This document shows positions 48,162-57,849 of a DNA stretch of 64,000 bases, piece after piece. The notes below the pieces were generated by a model. It was not told the DNA's origin. It saw only the letters and a program-made list of their open reading frames with translations, and searched no databases. This DNA is from an uncultured Sutterella sp. (GTDB taxonomy: Bacteria; Pseudomonadota; Gammaproteobacteria; Burkholderiales; Burkholderiaceae_F): positions 1 through 64,000 of the forward strand of contig CAJMKD010000005.1 of NCBI GenBank assembly GCA_905213905.1, given 5' to 3'. A program made the translations under genes and the position numbers. Each line of letters begins with the position of its first letter. Positions within the stretch are counted from its first letter, which is position 1.

Positions 48162-49955
48162 TTACTTTTCGTCGGTCTGCAGAATAGCGAGGAAGGCTTC
48201 CTGCGGAATTTCCACGCTGCCCACCTGCTTCATGCGCTTTTTGCCGGCTTTCTGCTTTTCGAGAAGCTTGCGCTTGCGCGTAATGTCGCCGCCGTAGCAC
48301 TTCGCAAGCACGTTCTTGCGCAGCGCCTTCACGTTTTCGCGCGCGATGATGTTGGCGCCGATGGCCGCCTGAATAGCCACCTCATACATCTGGCGCGGAA
48401 TGAGCGAACGAAGCCGCTGAACGAGCTCGCGCCCCTTCGGCACTGCGTTCGAGCGGTGCATGATCGCAGAGAGCGGATCAACCTTCTCGCCGTTGATGAG
48501 AATGTCGACGCGCACGACGTCGGATGCGCGGTATTCCTTGAATTCATAATCCATCGACGCATAGCCGCGGGTGAGCGACTTCATGCGGTCGAAGAAGTCG
48601 AGCACGATTTCGGCGAGCGGCAGATCGTAGGTGAGGTGCACCTGGCGGCCGTGATAGGCAAGGTTCGTCTGAACGCCGCGCTTTTCCTGGCAGAGCTTCA
48701 TCACGGCGCCCACGTATTCATTGGGAACGAAGATCGTCACGGTGTCGATCGGCTCGCGGATTTCGTCGATCTTGTCGACCGGCGGCAGCTTCGAGGGGTT
48801 TTCAACCTGCACGACTTCGCCGTTGGTCATCAGCACCTCATAAACAACGGACGGAGCCGTCGTAATGAGGTCCATGTTGTATTCGCGCTCGAGGCGCTCC
48901 TGAACGATGTCCATATGGAGCAGCCCGAGAAAGCCCGCGCGGAAGCCGAAGCCGAGCGCCTGCGAAACTTCCGGCTCGAATCGAAGCGCCGCGGCGTTGA
49001 GCTGCAGCTTCGTGAGCGCATCGCGAAGGGCATCGTACTGATTTGACTCAACAGGATAAAGTCCGGCGAAGACCTGCGGCTTCACCGCCTTGAAGCCCGG
49101 CAGCGCTTCAAGCGCCGGCTTCTGTGTGAGCGTCACAGTGTCGCCTACACGCGCATCCTTGAGCTCCTTGATGCCGGCGACAACAAAGCCCACCTCCCCG
49201 GCGGAAAGCTCGGTGCGCAGCTTGCTCTTGGGCGTGAAGACGCCGACCTGCTCAACGAGATGATTGGCGTTCGTCGCCATGAGCGTGATCTTGTCCTTCG
49301 GACGGATCGTGCCGTTCACGACGCGCACGAGCATCACGACGCCAACGTAGTTGTCGAACCAGGAGTCGATGATGAGCGCCTGCAGCGGCGCTTGCGGATC
49401 GCCCTTGGGTGGCGGCACGTCGCGAACGACGCGCTCGAGAATGTCGTCGATGCCAAGCCCGGTCTTTGCTGAGCAAGGGATGGCATCCGTCGCATCGATG
49501 CCGATCACGTCTTCGATTTCCTCAGCCGCCGCCACGGGATCGGCGCTGCCGAGGTCCATCTTGTTGAGGACGGGAATCACTTCGACGCCGAGATCAATGG
49601 CCGTGTAGCAATTGGCGACCGTCTGCGCCTCGACGCCCTGCGTCGCGTCCACGACGAGCAGCGCCCCTTCGCAGGCCGAGAGCGAGCGGCTCACTTCGTA
49701 GGAGAAGTCAACGTGCCCCGGCGTGTCGATGAGGTTGAGCTCGTAGATCTGTCCGTCCTTGGCCTTGTATTTGAGTGCTGCCGTCTGGGCTTTGATCGTA
49801 ATGCCGCGCTCGCGTTCAAGATCCATGCTGTCGAGGACCTGTTCGCTCATTTCGCGGTCGGAAAGACCGCCGCAGCGCTGAATGAGTCGATCGGCCAGGG
49901 TGGATTTGCCGTGGTCGATGTGGGCGATGATCGAAAAGTTTCGAATGTTCTGCAT
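48162..49955 (-). CDS. lepA: Elongation factor 4
   Basis: 597 residues from ATG 49955 (MQNIRNFSIIAHIDHGKSTL), the normal length; the open frame upstream has no signal. Translational GTPase: G1 AHIDHGKST, G3 DTPGH, G4 NKMD; C-terminal LepA domain with GYASMDYEFKEYRASDVVRV and RKKLLEKQKAGKKRMKQVGS-like basic end. Back-translocates stalled ribosomes. First gene of the lepA-lepB-rnc-era-recO row. Confidence 0.95.
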   Translation of the reverse strand: MQNIRNFSIIAHIDHGKSTLADRLIQRCGGLSDREMSEQVLDSMDLERERGITIKAQTAALKYKAKDGQIYELNLIDTPGHVDFSYEVSRSLSACEGALLVVDATQGVEAQTVANCYTAIDLGVEVIPVLNKMDLGSADPVAAAEEIEDVIGIDATDAIPCSAKTGLGIDDILERVVRDVPPPKGDPQAPLQALIIDSWFDNYVGVVMLVRVVNGTIRPKDKITLMATNANHLVEQVGVFTPKSKLRTELSAGEVGFVVAGIKELKDARVGDTVTLTQKPALEALPGFKAVKPQVFAGLYPVESNQYDALRDALTKLQLNAAALRFEPEVSQALGFGFRAGFLGLLHMDIVQERLEREYNMDLITTAPSVVYEVLMTNGEVVQVENPSKLPPVDKIDEIREPIDTVTIFVPNEYVGAVMKLCQEKRGVQTNLAYHGRQVHLTYDLPLAEIVLDFFDRMKSLTRGYASMDYEFKEYRASDVVRVDILINGEKVDPLSAIMHRSNAVPKGRELVQRLRSLIPRQMYEVAIQAAIGANIIARENVKALRKNVLAKCYGGDITRKRKLLEKQKAGKKRMKQVGSVEIPQEAFLAILQTDEK

Positions 49956-50317
49956 CGTCTGAAAATAAAGTGCGGATCCGTCTGGGACGTCTCCGGGACA
50001 AGCAGTGCGCTCTGGCGGCGCGGCTCTTCGCTTCGGCGGCGCAAAGGCCGTCCGGACGACAGAACCGGCGCTTTCGGTGACGCTTCGTTTCAGGTCATGC
50101 GCCGCCGGAGCGTACGGGAACGGAAGCGCGGAGCGCTTCAAGGCGTAGTATGCGATTTTTTTGCCGCTCGGCGGCGGCAAAAGCGGCCCAAAGGCGTGAT
50201 TCGCCCGGGCCGCCGGGAGCCGTCATTCTATCAAAGCCGCCGCGTGCTTATTCGCGCGATGGCGTACGAGAGCGCGCTTTGGCTATCGGAGGCGGCTGCA
50301 AGAAATCCTCCTGCCAA
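49956..50317. other. Gene-free spacer between fabF terminator and lepA
   Basis: About 360 bases; likely carries the lepA promoter. No convincing coding frame; sigma-E and mucD-like genes that lie here in many betaproteobacteria are absent. Confidence 0.5.
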
Positions 50318-50369
50318 CAAAAAACGCTTTCCGCCTGCAGGCCCTCAAGGGCCCCTGACGGAAAGCGTT
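50318..50369 (-). terminator. Terminator after fabF
   Basis: Minus strand: AACGCTTTCCG, loop with inner GGGCCC-type stem, CGGAAAGCGTT, then TTTTTG. Ends the fab operon. Confidence 0.85.
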
Positions 50370-50391
50370 GCTGCACCGGACTCTGAAGCGC

Positions 50392-51627
50392 TTATTCTTC
50401 GTAGCGCTTATAAATCACGGTCGAATTGGTCCCGCCGAAGCCGAAGGAATTCTTCATCGCTGCGCGGATCTTCATCGGACGCGCTTCATTCGCGCAGACG
50501 TCGATGTCGCAGGCCGGATCCTGGTTGAAGACATTGATGGTGGGCGGCGAAATCTGCTCTTCGATCGCCTTCACCGTGAAGACGGATTCAACGCCGCCGG
50601 CGCCGCCCAGGAGGTGCCCGGTCATCGACTTCGTCGAATTGACGACGAGCGAGCGGACATGTTCGCCGAAGACTTCCTTGATCGCCTTCACTTCGTTGGC
50701 GTCGCCCACGGGCGTCGACGTCCCGTGCGCGTTGAGGTAGTCGATGTCCTCGGGCTTCATGCCGGCATTGCGAAGCGCCATGCGCATGCAGCGGCTCGGA
50801 CCGTCGGTCGAAGGCGTCGTGATGTGATAGGCGTCGCCCGAAAGGCCGTAGCCGGCAATTTCGGCGTAAATCTTGGCGCCGCGAGCCTTGGCGTGCTCAA
50901 GCTCCTCGAGCACGAGAACGCCGGCGCCTTCGCCCATGACGAAGCCGTCGCGATCGGTGTCGAACGGGCGCGACGCAGTCTTCGGATCATCGTTGCGGCG
51001 CGAGAGCGCATGCATCGCGTCAAAGGCGCCCATGGCGAGCGGATGAATGGTCGATTCGGCGCCGCCCGCTATCATCACGGTCGCGTCGCCGCGGCGAATG
51101 ATGTGCATGGCTTCGCCGATGGCATGCAGGCCTGTCGAGCAGGCCGTGACATGCGCAATGTTCGGGCCCTTCAGATTCTTCATGATCGCAAGCTGGCCGC
51201 TCACCATGTTGATGATGCAGCCCGGAATCATGAAGGGCGAAATGCGGCGCGGACCGCGTTCGCGAAGCGCATCGTAATTGGCGCAGATGACGGGAATACC
51301 GCCGATGCCCGCACCGATCGCCACGCCGATTTCAGGCGAGAGCTCGTCGGTGATTTCGAGCTTCGAATCTTCGAGCGCCATGATGCCGGCAGCGACGCCG
51401 AAGTGCACGAAGCGGTCGAAGCGGCGCACTTCCTTCACGCCGAGGTACTTGGTCGCGTCGAAATTCTTGACGGTGCCGGCGATCTGGCTGCCGAGAATAG
51501 AAGCGTCGAAGCTCGTGACGAGTTCGACGCCGCTTTCGCCGCGCAGCGCGGCCTGCCAGCTCGTTTCGAGGTCATTGCCGAGGGGAGAAACCATCCCAAG
51601 GCCGGTGACTACCACACGACGAGTCAT
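50392..51627 (-). CDS. fabF: Beta-ketoacyl-ACP synthase II
   Basis: 411 residues from ATG 51627 (MTRRVVVTGLGMVSPLGNDL). Catalytic triad in TACSTGLHAIGEAMH (Cys), NAHGTSTPVGDANE (His) and SMTGHLLGGAGG (His). Elongates acyl-ACP with malonyl-ACP. Last gene of fabH-fabD-fabG-acpP-fabF. Confidence 0.96.
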   Translation of the reverse strand: MTRRVVVTGLGMVSPLGNDLETSWQAALRGESGVELVTSFDASILGSQIAGTVKNFDATKYLGVKEVRRFDRFVHFGVAAGIMALEDSKLEITDELSPEIGVAIGAGIGGIPVICANYDALRERGPRRISPFMIPGCIINMVSGQLAIMKNLKGPNIAHVTACSTGLHAIGEAMHIIRRGDATVMIAGGAESTIHPLAMGAFDAMHALSRRNDDPKTASRPFDTDRDGFVMGEGAGVLVLEELEHAKARGAKIYAEIAGYGLSGDAYHITTPSTDGPSRCMRMALRNAGMKPEDIDYLNAHGTSTPVGDANEVKAIKEVFGEHVRSLVVNSTKSMTGHLLGGAGGVESVFTVKAIEEQISPPTINVFNQDPACDIDVCANEARPMKIRAAMKNSFGFGGTNSTVIYKRYEE

Positions 51628-51776
51628 GTTGAAACCTTCCCTGTTGAAATAAAAATACAAAAGAGCCGTCGGGCTCCCGCAATATTGTCTCCGAGCATAG
51701 CGCCCGATGCCGCCGATGCCTCTGATACGTCCTGCGGATTAGCGAAATGCCGTGATCTTGGCATTCCCGAATACGA

Positions 51777-51802
51777 CAATGGGACTCCGCGGAGTCCCAT
51801 TG
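51777..51802. repeat. Perfect 26-bp palindrome between acpP and fabF
   Basis: CAATGGGACTCCG followed by its exact complement CGGAGTCCCATTG. No T run follows on either strand. Likely an RNA hairpin that protects the abundant acpP message or tunes fabF level; a protein-binding site is possible. Confidence 0.6.
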
Positions 51803-51879
51803 CATGCCGATCCGCCGAGGGACCGGCTTCGCTTCTGGCGCGGCGCATCCGCTCAGTGCGGGACGCCGGCCGTCCGACA

Positions 51880-52125
51880 TTACTTGTTGACGGCAGCCTT
51901 GACGAAGTCGATAGCCTGCTGAACCGTGCGGAGGTTTTCCTGCTCGGTGTCGGGAATTTCAATGCCGAAGGCGTCTTCGAGAGCGAGCGACATTTCGACG
52001 GTCGTAAGGCTGTCAGCGCCGAGGTCTTCGATGAAGGAAGATTCGTTCTTGATGTCTTCTTCCTTAATGCCCAGCTGTTCGGCAATGATCTTCTTGACCT
52101 TCAGTTCGATTTCGTCCATTTTCAA
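51880..52125 (-). CDS. acpP: Acyl carrier protein
   Basis: 81 residues (79 if started at the second Met). EDLGADSLTTVEMSLALEDA carries the DSL serine for the phosphopantetheine arm. Acidic helical protein of normal size. Sits between fabG and fabF. Confidence 0.96.
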   Translation of the reverse strand: MKMDEIELKVKKIIAEQLGIKEEDIKNESSFIEDLGADSLTTVEMSLALEDAFGIEIPDTEQENLRTVQQAIDFVKAAVNK

Positions 52126-52278
52126 TAACTCCGCAATGGGTTGAGTTCAAGTCAAACCCCAGCTGATGGAGCATCTTGGGGTCTATGACGACGGCCCGCC
52201 GACGCATTTTGCAGCGAGCCGCCCGGATTGGGTTAGCTCATTATTTTATCAGAGCCTTTTTGACGGTGCAGCGAGGGA

Positions 52279-53046
52279 CTACCCCATGAACATTCCGCCA
52301 TTCACATGAAGCGTGGTGCCGGTAACGTACGCGCCTGCATCCGAAGCAAGGAAAAGGCAGGCATTGGCGATGTTGTCCGTCTGCCCGAGGCGCGCGAGCG
52401 GAATGCCCTTGAGCAGCGCTTCCTTCTGCTCCTCGGAGAGAACGCGCGTCATGTCGGTGTCGATGAAGCCCGGCGCCACGCAGTTGACGGTGATGCCGCG
52501 GGAGCCGATTTCACGCGCAAGCGCCTTCGTCATGCCCATGAGGCCCGCCTTGGCGGCTGCATAGTTGACCTGGCCGGCGTTGCCCATGGCGCCCACAACC
52601 GAGGCCATCGAGATGATGCGGCCGCTGCGGGCGCGCATCATCGGACGCACGCACGCGCGCGCGAGGCGGAATGCCGCCGAAAGGTCGGTGTCGAGCACGT
52701 CGTTCCACTGCTCGTCCTTCATGCGCATCACGAGCGTGTCGCGGGTGATGCCGGCATTGTTGACGAGAATGTCGATGCGCCCCTCGGTCTTCACGATGTC
52801 CGCAATCAGAGCGTCGCCGGCAGCCTCGTCGCAGACGTTGAGCACGACGCCGCGGCCCTTGCCGCCGAGCTCGGCAATTTTGTCGGAAATGCCCTGCGCA
52901 CCCGCTTCGGAAGTCGCCGTTCCGATCACGATTGCGCCGCAACGCACAAAGGCTTCAAGCACGCCCGCACCAATGCCGCGGCTCGCGCCGGTAATGAGGG
53001 TCACTTTGTCCTGAAGCGCATCGGCGCTGAAAACCATCTTGTCCAT
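52279..53046 (-). CDS. fabG: 3-oxoacyl-ACP reductase
   Basis: 255 residues from ATG 53046 (MDKMVFSADALQDKVTLITG). Rossmann TGASRGIGAGVLEAF, LVNNAGITRD, catalytic Ser in SMASVVGAMGN, YAAAKAG with Tyr and Lys, and PGFIDTDMT. Uses NADPH in the elongation cycle. A weak CCCCA/TGGGG hairpin (52157-52182) separates it from acpP. Confidence 0.94.
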   Translation of the reverse strand: MDKMVFSADALQDKVTLITGASRGIGAGVLEAFVRCGAIVIGTATSEAGAQGISDKIAELGGKGRGVVLNVCDEAAGDALIADIVKTEGRIDILVNNAGITRDTLVMRMKDEQWNDVLDTDLSAAFRLARACVRPMMRARSGRIISMASVVGAMGNAGQVNYAAAKAGLMGMTKALAREIGSRGITVNCVAPGFIDTDMTRVLSEEQKEALLKGIPLARLGQTDNIANACLFLASDAGAYVTGTTLHVNGGMFMG

Positions 53047-53117
53047 AAACCTTCTCTTTAGAATCTGAGGCCGCCCCTGTTCGCTCGGGCGCGGCTTGTT
53101 GGAAACTGAAGCTACGC

Positions 53118-54065
53118 TTACTGCGCCGCAGCTGCTTCGCGAATTTTCCCGAGCGTCGTCTCGAGCTGCGCGGCATCCCCGATCGTGTAGCAGCGGATTT
53201 CGGGCGCGATGCGGCGGATGAGGCCGCAGAGCACCTTGCCCGGTCCGCACTCGACGATGTCGGTGACGCCTTCATTCTTCATGCGCTCAATCGTGCGCAC
53301 CCACTGAACGGCCGAGGCTGCCTGACGCGCCAGCGCGTCCCGAATGCCGTCGGCGGTTGCATGCTCCTGCACGTCAACGTTGGCAATAACGGGAATCTGC
53401 GGCGTATGAACGGTCGTTTCCGCCAGGCGCGCGGCAAGCTTTTCCTGCGCAGGCTTAAGCATGGACGAGTGGAAAGGCGCAGACACAGGAAGCTCAATGG
53501 CGCGGCGGCAGCCTTTCGTCTTAGCGAGTTCAATCGCCTTGGCGATGCCGGCCTTTTCGCCTGCGATCACCACCTGCCCGGGCGAATTGAAATTGACAGC
53601 CTCAACGATGCCGGCAGCACCGGCCTCACGGCAGACTTCAATGACGGTTTCGTCAGAAAGACCAATGATCGCAGCCATGCCGCCCACGCCGACGGGCACA
53701 GCCGTCTGCATGGCTTCGGCGCGAAAACGCACGAGCTTCACCGCCTCCTCAAGGCTGAAGACGCCCGCAGCTGTGAGGGCGGAATATTCGCCGAGCGAAT
53801 GACCAGCCATCACGACGGGCTTGGGGCCGCCGGCCGCAAGCCACGCGTCATAGAAAGCTACCGAAGTGGCGAGGATCGCGGGCTGCGTGTTCACCGTAAG
53901 TCCGAGCGTTTCGGCAGGACCTTCGGCGATCAGCTGGGAAATGGGAAAGCCGAGCGAATTGTCGGCGCGGCGGATGTCCTCCTCGACGACAGCATTGCCG
54001 GCGTAGCCGTTGAGCATGCCGACCGACTGGCTCCCCTGACCGGGGAAAACGAAAGCGAGGCGCAT
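53118..54065 (-). CDS. fabD: Malonyl-CoA:ACP transacylase
   Basis: 315 residues from ATG 54065 (MRLAFVFPGQGSQSVGMLNG). Active-site GHSLGEYSALTAAG with the nucleophilic Ser, SAPFHSSMLKPAQEKL with the catalytic His. Normal length. Confidence 0.95.
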   Translation of the reverse strand: MRLAFVFPGQGSQSVGMLNGYAGNAVVEEDIRRADNSLGFPISQLIAEGPAETLGLTVNTQPAILATSVAFYDAWLAAGGPKPVVMAGHSLGEYSALTAAGVFSLEEAVKLVRFRAEAMQTAVPVGVGGMAAIIGLSDETVIEVCREAGAAGIVEAVNFNSPGQVVIAGEKAGIAKAIELAKTKGCRRAIELPVSAPFHSSMLKPAQEKLAARLAETTVHTPQIPVIANVDVQEHATADGIRDALARQAASAVQWVRTIERMKNEGVTDIVECGPGKVLCGLIRRIAPEIRCYTIGDAAQLETTLGKIREAAAAQ

Positions 54066-54109
54066 AGCGTTCTCTCTGAAATGCAATTAGTGAGTTGATT
54101 GAAAAAGCT

Positions 54110-55090
54110 TTACCAGCGAATGAGGGCCGAACCCCAGGCCATGCCGGCGCCAACCGCCTGCAGAAGCACAAGCTCGCCCGGCTTGACCATGCCAGCCTCA
54201 ACAGCGCGATCAAGCGCAAGCGGCACGCTTGCTGCGGACGTATTCCCGTGCTCGCTTACAGTCTTCACCATTCGCTCCTCAGGAATGCCGAGCTTCTTAG
54301 CCACCATGCTCATGATGCGGAGGTTGGCCTGATGCGGAACAAAGAGCGCCACATCTTCAGTGTGCACGCAGGCAAGGTTCGCCACTTCACGGGCGGAATC
54401 GACGAGCCCTTCGACAGCGAGCTTGAAAACCTGACGGCCGTCCATATTGATGTAGGGATTGCCAACGATGGCGCCGTTTTCAAGGTGAGCGGTCAACCCG
54501 AGCACGTTCTCGTCGTAGCGGCCGTCGGCGTACATGCGAGCTGCGAGCACGCCAGGGTCCGACGAGCTCTCGAGCACCACGGCGCCAGCGCCGTCGCCGA
54601 AAAGCACGCAGGTAGAACGATCCTTGAAGTCAATGACGCGCGACATCGTCTCCGCGCCGATCACAATGGCGGCACGGTAGGGCCCCGCGCGCAGCATGGC
54701 GTCGGCAGCGTTGAGCGCATAGATGAAGCCAGCGCAGACAGCCTGAACGTCAAAGGCTGCGCACCCCGTCGCGCCGAGCGCGCTTTGAACGCGTGCGGCC
54801 GTTGATGGAAAAACCATGTCGGGGGTCGTCGTCGCAACGATGATGAGATCGATGTCTTCGGCCTTGAGGCCGGAACGATCAAGCGCTTGACGTGCGGCAG
54901 CCACGGCGAGCGAAGTCGTCGTCTCGCCCTTTTCCGGATCGGCGAAACGGCGCTCGAGAATGCCCGTTCGTGTCCGGATCCATTCATCGCTCGTTTCGAT
55001 GCCGTCCTTCAAGAGCTGAGCGGCGAGATCGTCGTTCGTAACGCGCTTGTCGGGCAGCGCGGAGCCCGTCGCAATGACTCGAGAGTACAT
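54110..55090 (-). CDS. fabH: Beta-ketoacyl-ACP synthase III
   Basis: 326 residues. Catalytic Cys in DVQAVCAGFIYALNAADAML, His in LFVPHQANLRIMSMVAKKLG, Asn in EHGNTSAASVPLALDRAVEA. Starts fatty-acid synthesis from acetyl-CoA. First gene of the operon here; plsX, usually just upstream after rpmF, is missing. Confidence 0.96.
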   Translation of the reverse strand: MYSRVIATGSALPDKRVTNDDLAAQLLKDGIETSDEWIRTRTGILERRFADPEKGETTTSLAVAAARQALDRSGLKAEDIDLIIVATTTPDMVFPSTAARVQSALGATGCAAFDVQAVCAGFIYALNAADAMLRAGPYRAAIVIGAETMSRVIDFKDRSTCVLFGDGAGAVVLESSSDPGVLAARMYADGRYDENVLGLTAHLENGAIVGNPYINMDGRQVFKLAVEGLVDSAREVANLACVHTEDVALFVPHQANLRIMSMVAKKLGIPEERMVKTVSEHGNTSAASVPLALDRAVEAGMVKPGELVLLQAVGAGMAWGSALIRW

Positions 55091-55432
55091 GACGCTCCTA
55101 GAAAAACTTATTGAGCGCCATCATCTTACAACGGCTCGAAGCGCTTTCCCGACGCGATTTTTGCGTCTTTGAGATGATCGTGCCTCGCTTTATTTGGGGA
55201 TGAGAAGACGAGGCGGCCCAGCCGCAAATGCAAACGCTCACAACGAAAAAGGGATCCAAAATCGGATCCCTTCTTCTATTAGGAACTTCGTCCCTGCCGC
55301 ATTGTCCTCAAAAACCTTCACGCGAGCGCTGCTGTCACTCACCGTGGGGTTCGCGCGTGCATCTGCGCGCGAAGACTTCGCCGGACCGTCTGCAGCCTTT
55401 CGGGCCGAGGTTCGCTCGGTCGGCGACGAAGA
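55091..55432. other. Spacer between rpmF and fabH where plsX is expected
   Basis: 342 bases. Contains the rpmF terminator (55245-55272) and the upstream region of fabH. No remnant of plsX is visible in any frame. Confidence 0.6.
55245..55272 (-). terminator. Terminator after rpmF
   Basis: Minus strand: AAGGGATCC, six-base loop, GGATCCCTT, then TTTCG. It separates rpmF from the fab operon, so fabH needs its own promoter. Confidence 0.8.
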
Positions 55433-55615
55433 TTATTCGTCGGCCTTCGTCGCGATGACCTTCTTGCCGCGGTAGAAACCGGTCGGGCTGATGTGGTGAC
55501 GACGATGAACTTCACCGGTCGTCGCTTCGATCGCGGTCGGCGGATTGGTCAGAAAGTCATGAGCACGGCGATTGCCGCGACGGGCGACGGATTTCTTGTT
55601 CTGCTGAACAGCCAT
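55433..55615 (-). CDS. rpmF: 50S ribosomal protein L32
   Basis: 60 residues from ATG 55615 (MAVQQNKKSVARRGNRRAHD), normal for L32; GEVHRRHHISPTGFYRGKKV at the end. The upstream Met would add 12 residues unlike the family. No yceD gene precedes it; two tRNA genes lie upstream instead. Confidence 0.95.
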   Translation of the reverse strand: MAVQQNKKSVARRGNRRAHDFLTNPPTAIEATTGEVHRRHHISPTGFYRGKKVIATKADE

Positions 55616-55856
55616 GGCAAACCCCACGTAGTTACGAGTGACGTGAATCAATCTCTGCGCCGAGCACTCGAAAAAATCTCAAGACGCAGACTTCGAATTG
55701 ACGCTCAAGGAACAGACTCCTTGAGCAATGAACGGCGGATTTTAGCAAATCCGACGAACTTCCTCATCAAATCGTTGGAAAAATTTTTCGCCGATCGACA
55801 AGGCGTCTCAAAAGACAAAGAAAAGGGGAGGATCAAATCCTCCCCTCTTCGGAATC

Positions 55857-55932
55857 TGGAGCGGGAAACGAGTCTCGAACTCGCGACCTCAACCTTGGCA
55901 AGGTTGCGCTCTACCAACTGAGCTATTCCCGC
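55857..55932 (-). tRNA. tRNA-Gly (GCC)
   Basis: 76 bases including CCA. Acceptor GCGGGAA pairs TTCCCGC, anticodon loop TTGCCAA between CAACC and GGTTG, T-arm with TTCGAGA. Second of two tandem copies in the direction of transcription. Confidence 0.95.
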
Positions 55933-55962
55933 GACTTTCTCGCGACAGGCCCCAAAATGAAC

Positions 55963-56038
55963 TGGAGCGGGAGACGAGTCTCGAACTCGCGACCTCAACC
56001 TTGGCAAGGTTGCGCTCTACCAACTGAGCTACTCCCGC
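55963..56038 (-). tRNA. tRNA-Gly (GCC)
   Basis: 76 bases including CCA, identical to the neighbour except in the acceptor (GCGGGAG/CTCCCGC). First copy, directly behind a near-consensus promoter; the two are 30 bases apart and probably one transcript. Confidence 0.95.
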
Positions 56039-56051
56039 ACTGAGAGTTGAA

Positions 56052-56079
56052 ATTCTACTGATCAACGAATCTTTGTCAA
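56052..56079 (-). promoter_or_regulatory. Promoter of the tRNA-Gly pair
   Basis: Minus strand: TTGACA (56074-56079), 16-base spacer, TAGAAT (56052-56057), 13 bases before the first tRNA. Perfect -35 and five of six bases in the -10. Confidence 0.85.
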
Positions 56080-56192
56080 GAGCAATTCCGCAAAAAATTC
56101 AAAAAACTTCATTTTGTACGCTTTAACCCTCAGAAAGATTTTCCTGTTCATGCTTCACACTGAAATTGCTTCGCTTCTCAGGCTTTTCCTTG

Positions 56193-56233
56193 CAAAAAAA
56201 AAACAGAGCCTCAGCATGAAGGAGAGGCTCTGT
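56193..56233 (-). terminator. Terminator of the frd-aspA-dcu row
   Basis: Minus strand: CAGAGCCTC, 11-base loop, GAGGCTCTG, then ten T. Strong; 70 bases after the dcu stop. Confidence 0.9.
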
Positions 56234-56302
56234 GAGAAGTTTTTTGCCCTCCGCTCGACTGAAGGCCGAGCGGAAGACTTCTATTCTGAATGCATCAAGC
56301 TA

Positions 56303-57637
56303 TCAGAAGATGGCGCAAGCTGCGAAGCCGAGGACCACCGAAAAGACGATGGCGATCAGGCCAGGCAGGAAGAAGGCGTGGTTGAACACCCACTTGCCGA
56401 TGCGGGTCGAGCCCGTGTCGTCCATCTGAACAGCGCCCAGCAGCGTCGGGTAGGTCGGGAGCACGAAGAGCGCGCTCACAGCGGCGAACGTAGCGACGAG
56501 CATGTAGGAGTCGCCCGGGTTTTCAGCCGTGATGCCGAGAGCGGCAACAACGGCCGGAACGATGGCCTTAGCGGTAGCGGCCTGCGAGTAGAGGAGCATG
56601 GCCGCGAAGAAGAAGACCACAGCAAGGAGAGCCGGGTATTCAGCAACCGTCGAAGCGGCGAATTCCTTGATTTCATTGGAGTGGCCGGAAACGAACGTGT
56701 CGCCGAGCCAGGCAACGCCGAGCACGCAGACGATGGCGACCATGCCGGACTTGAAGACCGAGCAGGAAGCAACGTCGCCCACTTCGATCTTGCAGCACAT
56801 CGTGATCAGCATGCCGACGAGCAGCATGAGCGACATGATGGCAGCGTCACGCGGGACAACGACGTCCTTGATGATGCCAACGGCCGGCGAAATGGCGGAT
56901 GCATAGAGCACCACAGCGATAACGCCGACGAGGAAGATCATGACGGAGCGCTTGGCAAAGGGCTTAAGCTGCATATGGGCAGCACCCTGAGCAGGCTTCA
57001 CGAGGCCCTTGGCAAGACGTTCCTTGTAGACCGGGTCGCTGTCGAGGTCCATGTTCGAGATGATCGTCATCACGAAAGCCGTGAGCATGCAGCCGATGAA
57101 CGTCGTCACAATCCAGATGAGGAGCAGCGCAGGATAGGACCAGCCGAGCGGTTCGAGAACGCCCGTCATGTAAATGACGGCCGCCGAAACCGGCGAAGCG
57201 GTAATAGCAATCTGCGAAGAGACAACCGCGATCGAAAGCGGAACGCACGGACGGATGTGCTGTTCCTTTGCGACTTCAACGATAACCGGAATCATCGAGA
57301 AGGCGGTGTGGCCCGTGCCGGCGAAGATCGTGAGCACGTACGTCACGACCGGGGCAAGGTAGTTGATGTGCTTCGGATTGGAGCGAAGAATGCGTTCAGC
57401 GATCTGAACGAGGTAATCGAGACCACCGGCGAGCTGCATGGCAGAAATCGCCGAGATCACAGACGCGATGATCAGGATCACGTCCCAGGGAATGTTGCCC
57501 GGCTTCATGCCGAGGAGCAGACCGAGGACGAGCACGCCGGCACCGCCCGTGTAGCCGATGCCGATGCCGCCGATGCGGACACCGAGGAAGATCGCGCCCA
57601 AAAGGACGATGATCTGAAGAATGAGGATGAAATCCAT
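56303..57637 (-). CDS. Anaerobic C4-dicarboxylate transporter, DcuA/DcuB family
   Basis: 444 residues from ATG 57637 (MDFILILQIIVLLGAIFLGV) after GGAGGC. About ten membrane spans; LAPVVTYVLTIFAGTGHTAF, YMTGVLEPLGWSYPALLLIW and MLITMCCKIEVGDVASCSVF are Dcu marks. It exchanges aspartate or fumarate for succinate in anaerobic cells. DcuA or DcuB cannot be decided by eye. Next to aspA, as in E. coli. Confidence 0.92.
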   Translation of the reverse strand: MDFILILQIIVLLGAIFLGVRIGGIGIGYTGGAGVLVLGLLLGMKPGNIPWDVILIIASVISAISAMQLAGGLDYLVQIAERILRSNPKHINYLAPVVTYVLTIFAGTGHTAFSMIPVIVEVAKEQHIRPCVPLSIAVVSSQIAITASPVSAAVIYMTGVLEPLGWSYPALLLIWIVTTFIGCMLTAFVMTIISNMDLDSDPVYKERLAKGLVKPAQGAAHMQLKPFAKRSVMIFLVGVIAVVLYASAISPAVGIIKDVVVPRDAAIMSLMLLVGMLITMCCKIEVGDVASCSVFKSGMVAIVCVLGVAWLGDTFVSGHSNEIKEFAASTVAEYPALLAVVFFFAAMLLYSQAATAKAIVPAVVAALGITAENPGDSYMLVATFAAVSALFVLPTYPTLLGAVQMDDTGSTRIGKWVFNHAFFLPGLIAIVFSVVLGFAACAIF

Positions 57638-57849
57638 GATGCCTCCAGGCAATCAAGGCCCCGACGAGAGTCTGTCCCCGACGCTGGCGTCGAAGCGAGA
57701 GCCCCTCGGAGCGAGGGTCCGAAACCGTCGTGCCGATCGAGTCTTGATTGACTCTTCACGGCGCGGCGGCCTCCTTTGGTGGTCGGCCGCTCCGACTTTC
57801 GTCGTGAGCGGCCTGGGTTATCTGCCGGATCTTTCGCCCGGCTTATTAA

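Noticed and set aside
50368..52128. 586-codon plus-strand open frame
   Set aside because: Runs opposite fabF and acpP, which have all catalytic motifs; Arg/Asp/His-rich shadow.
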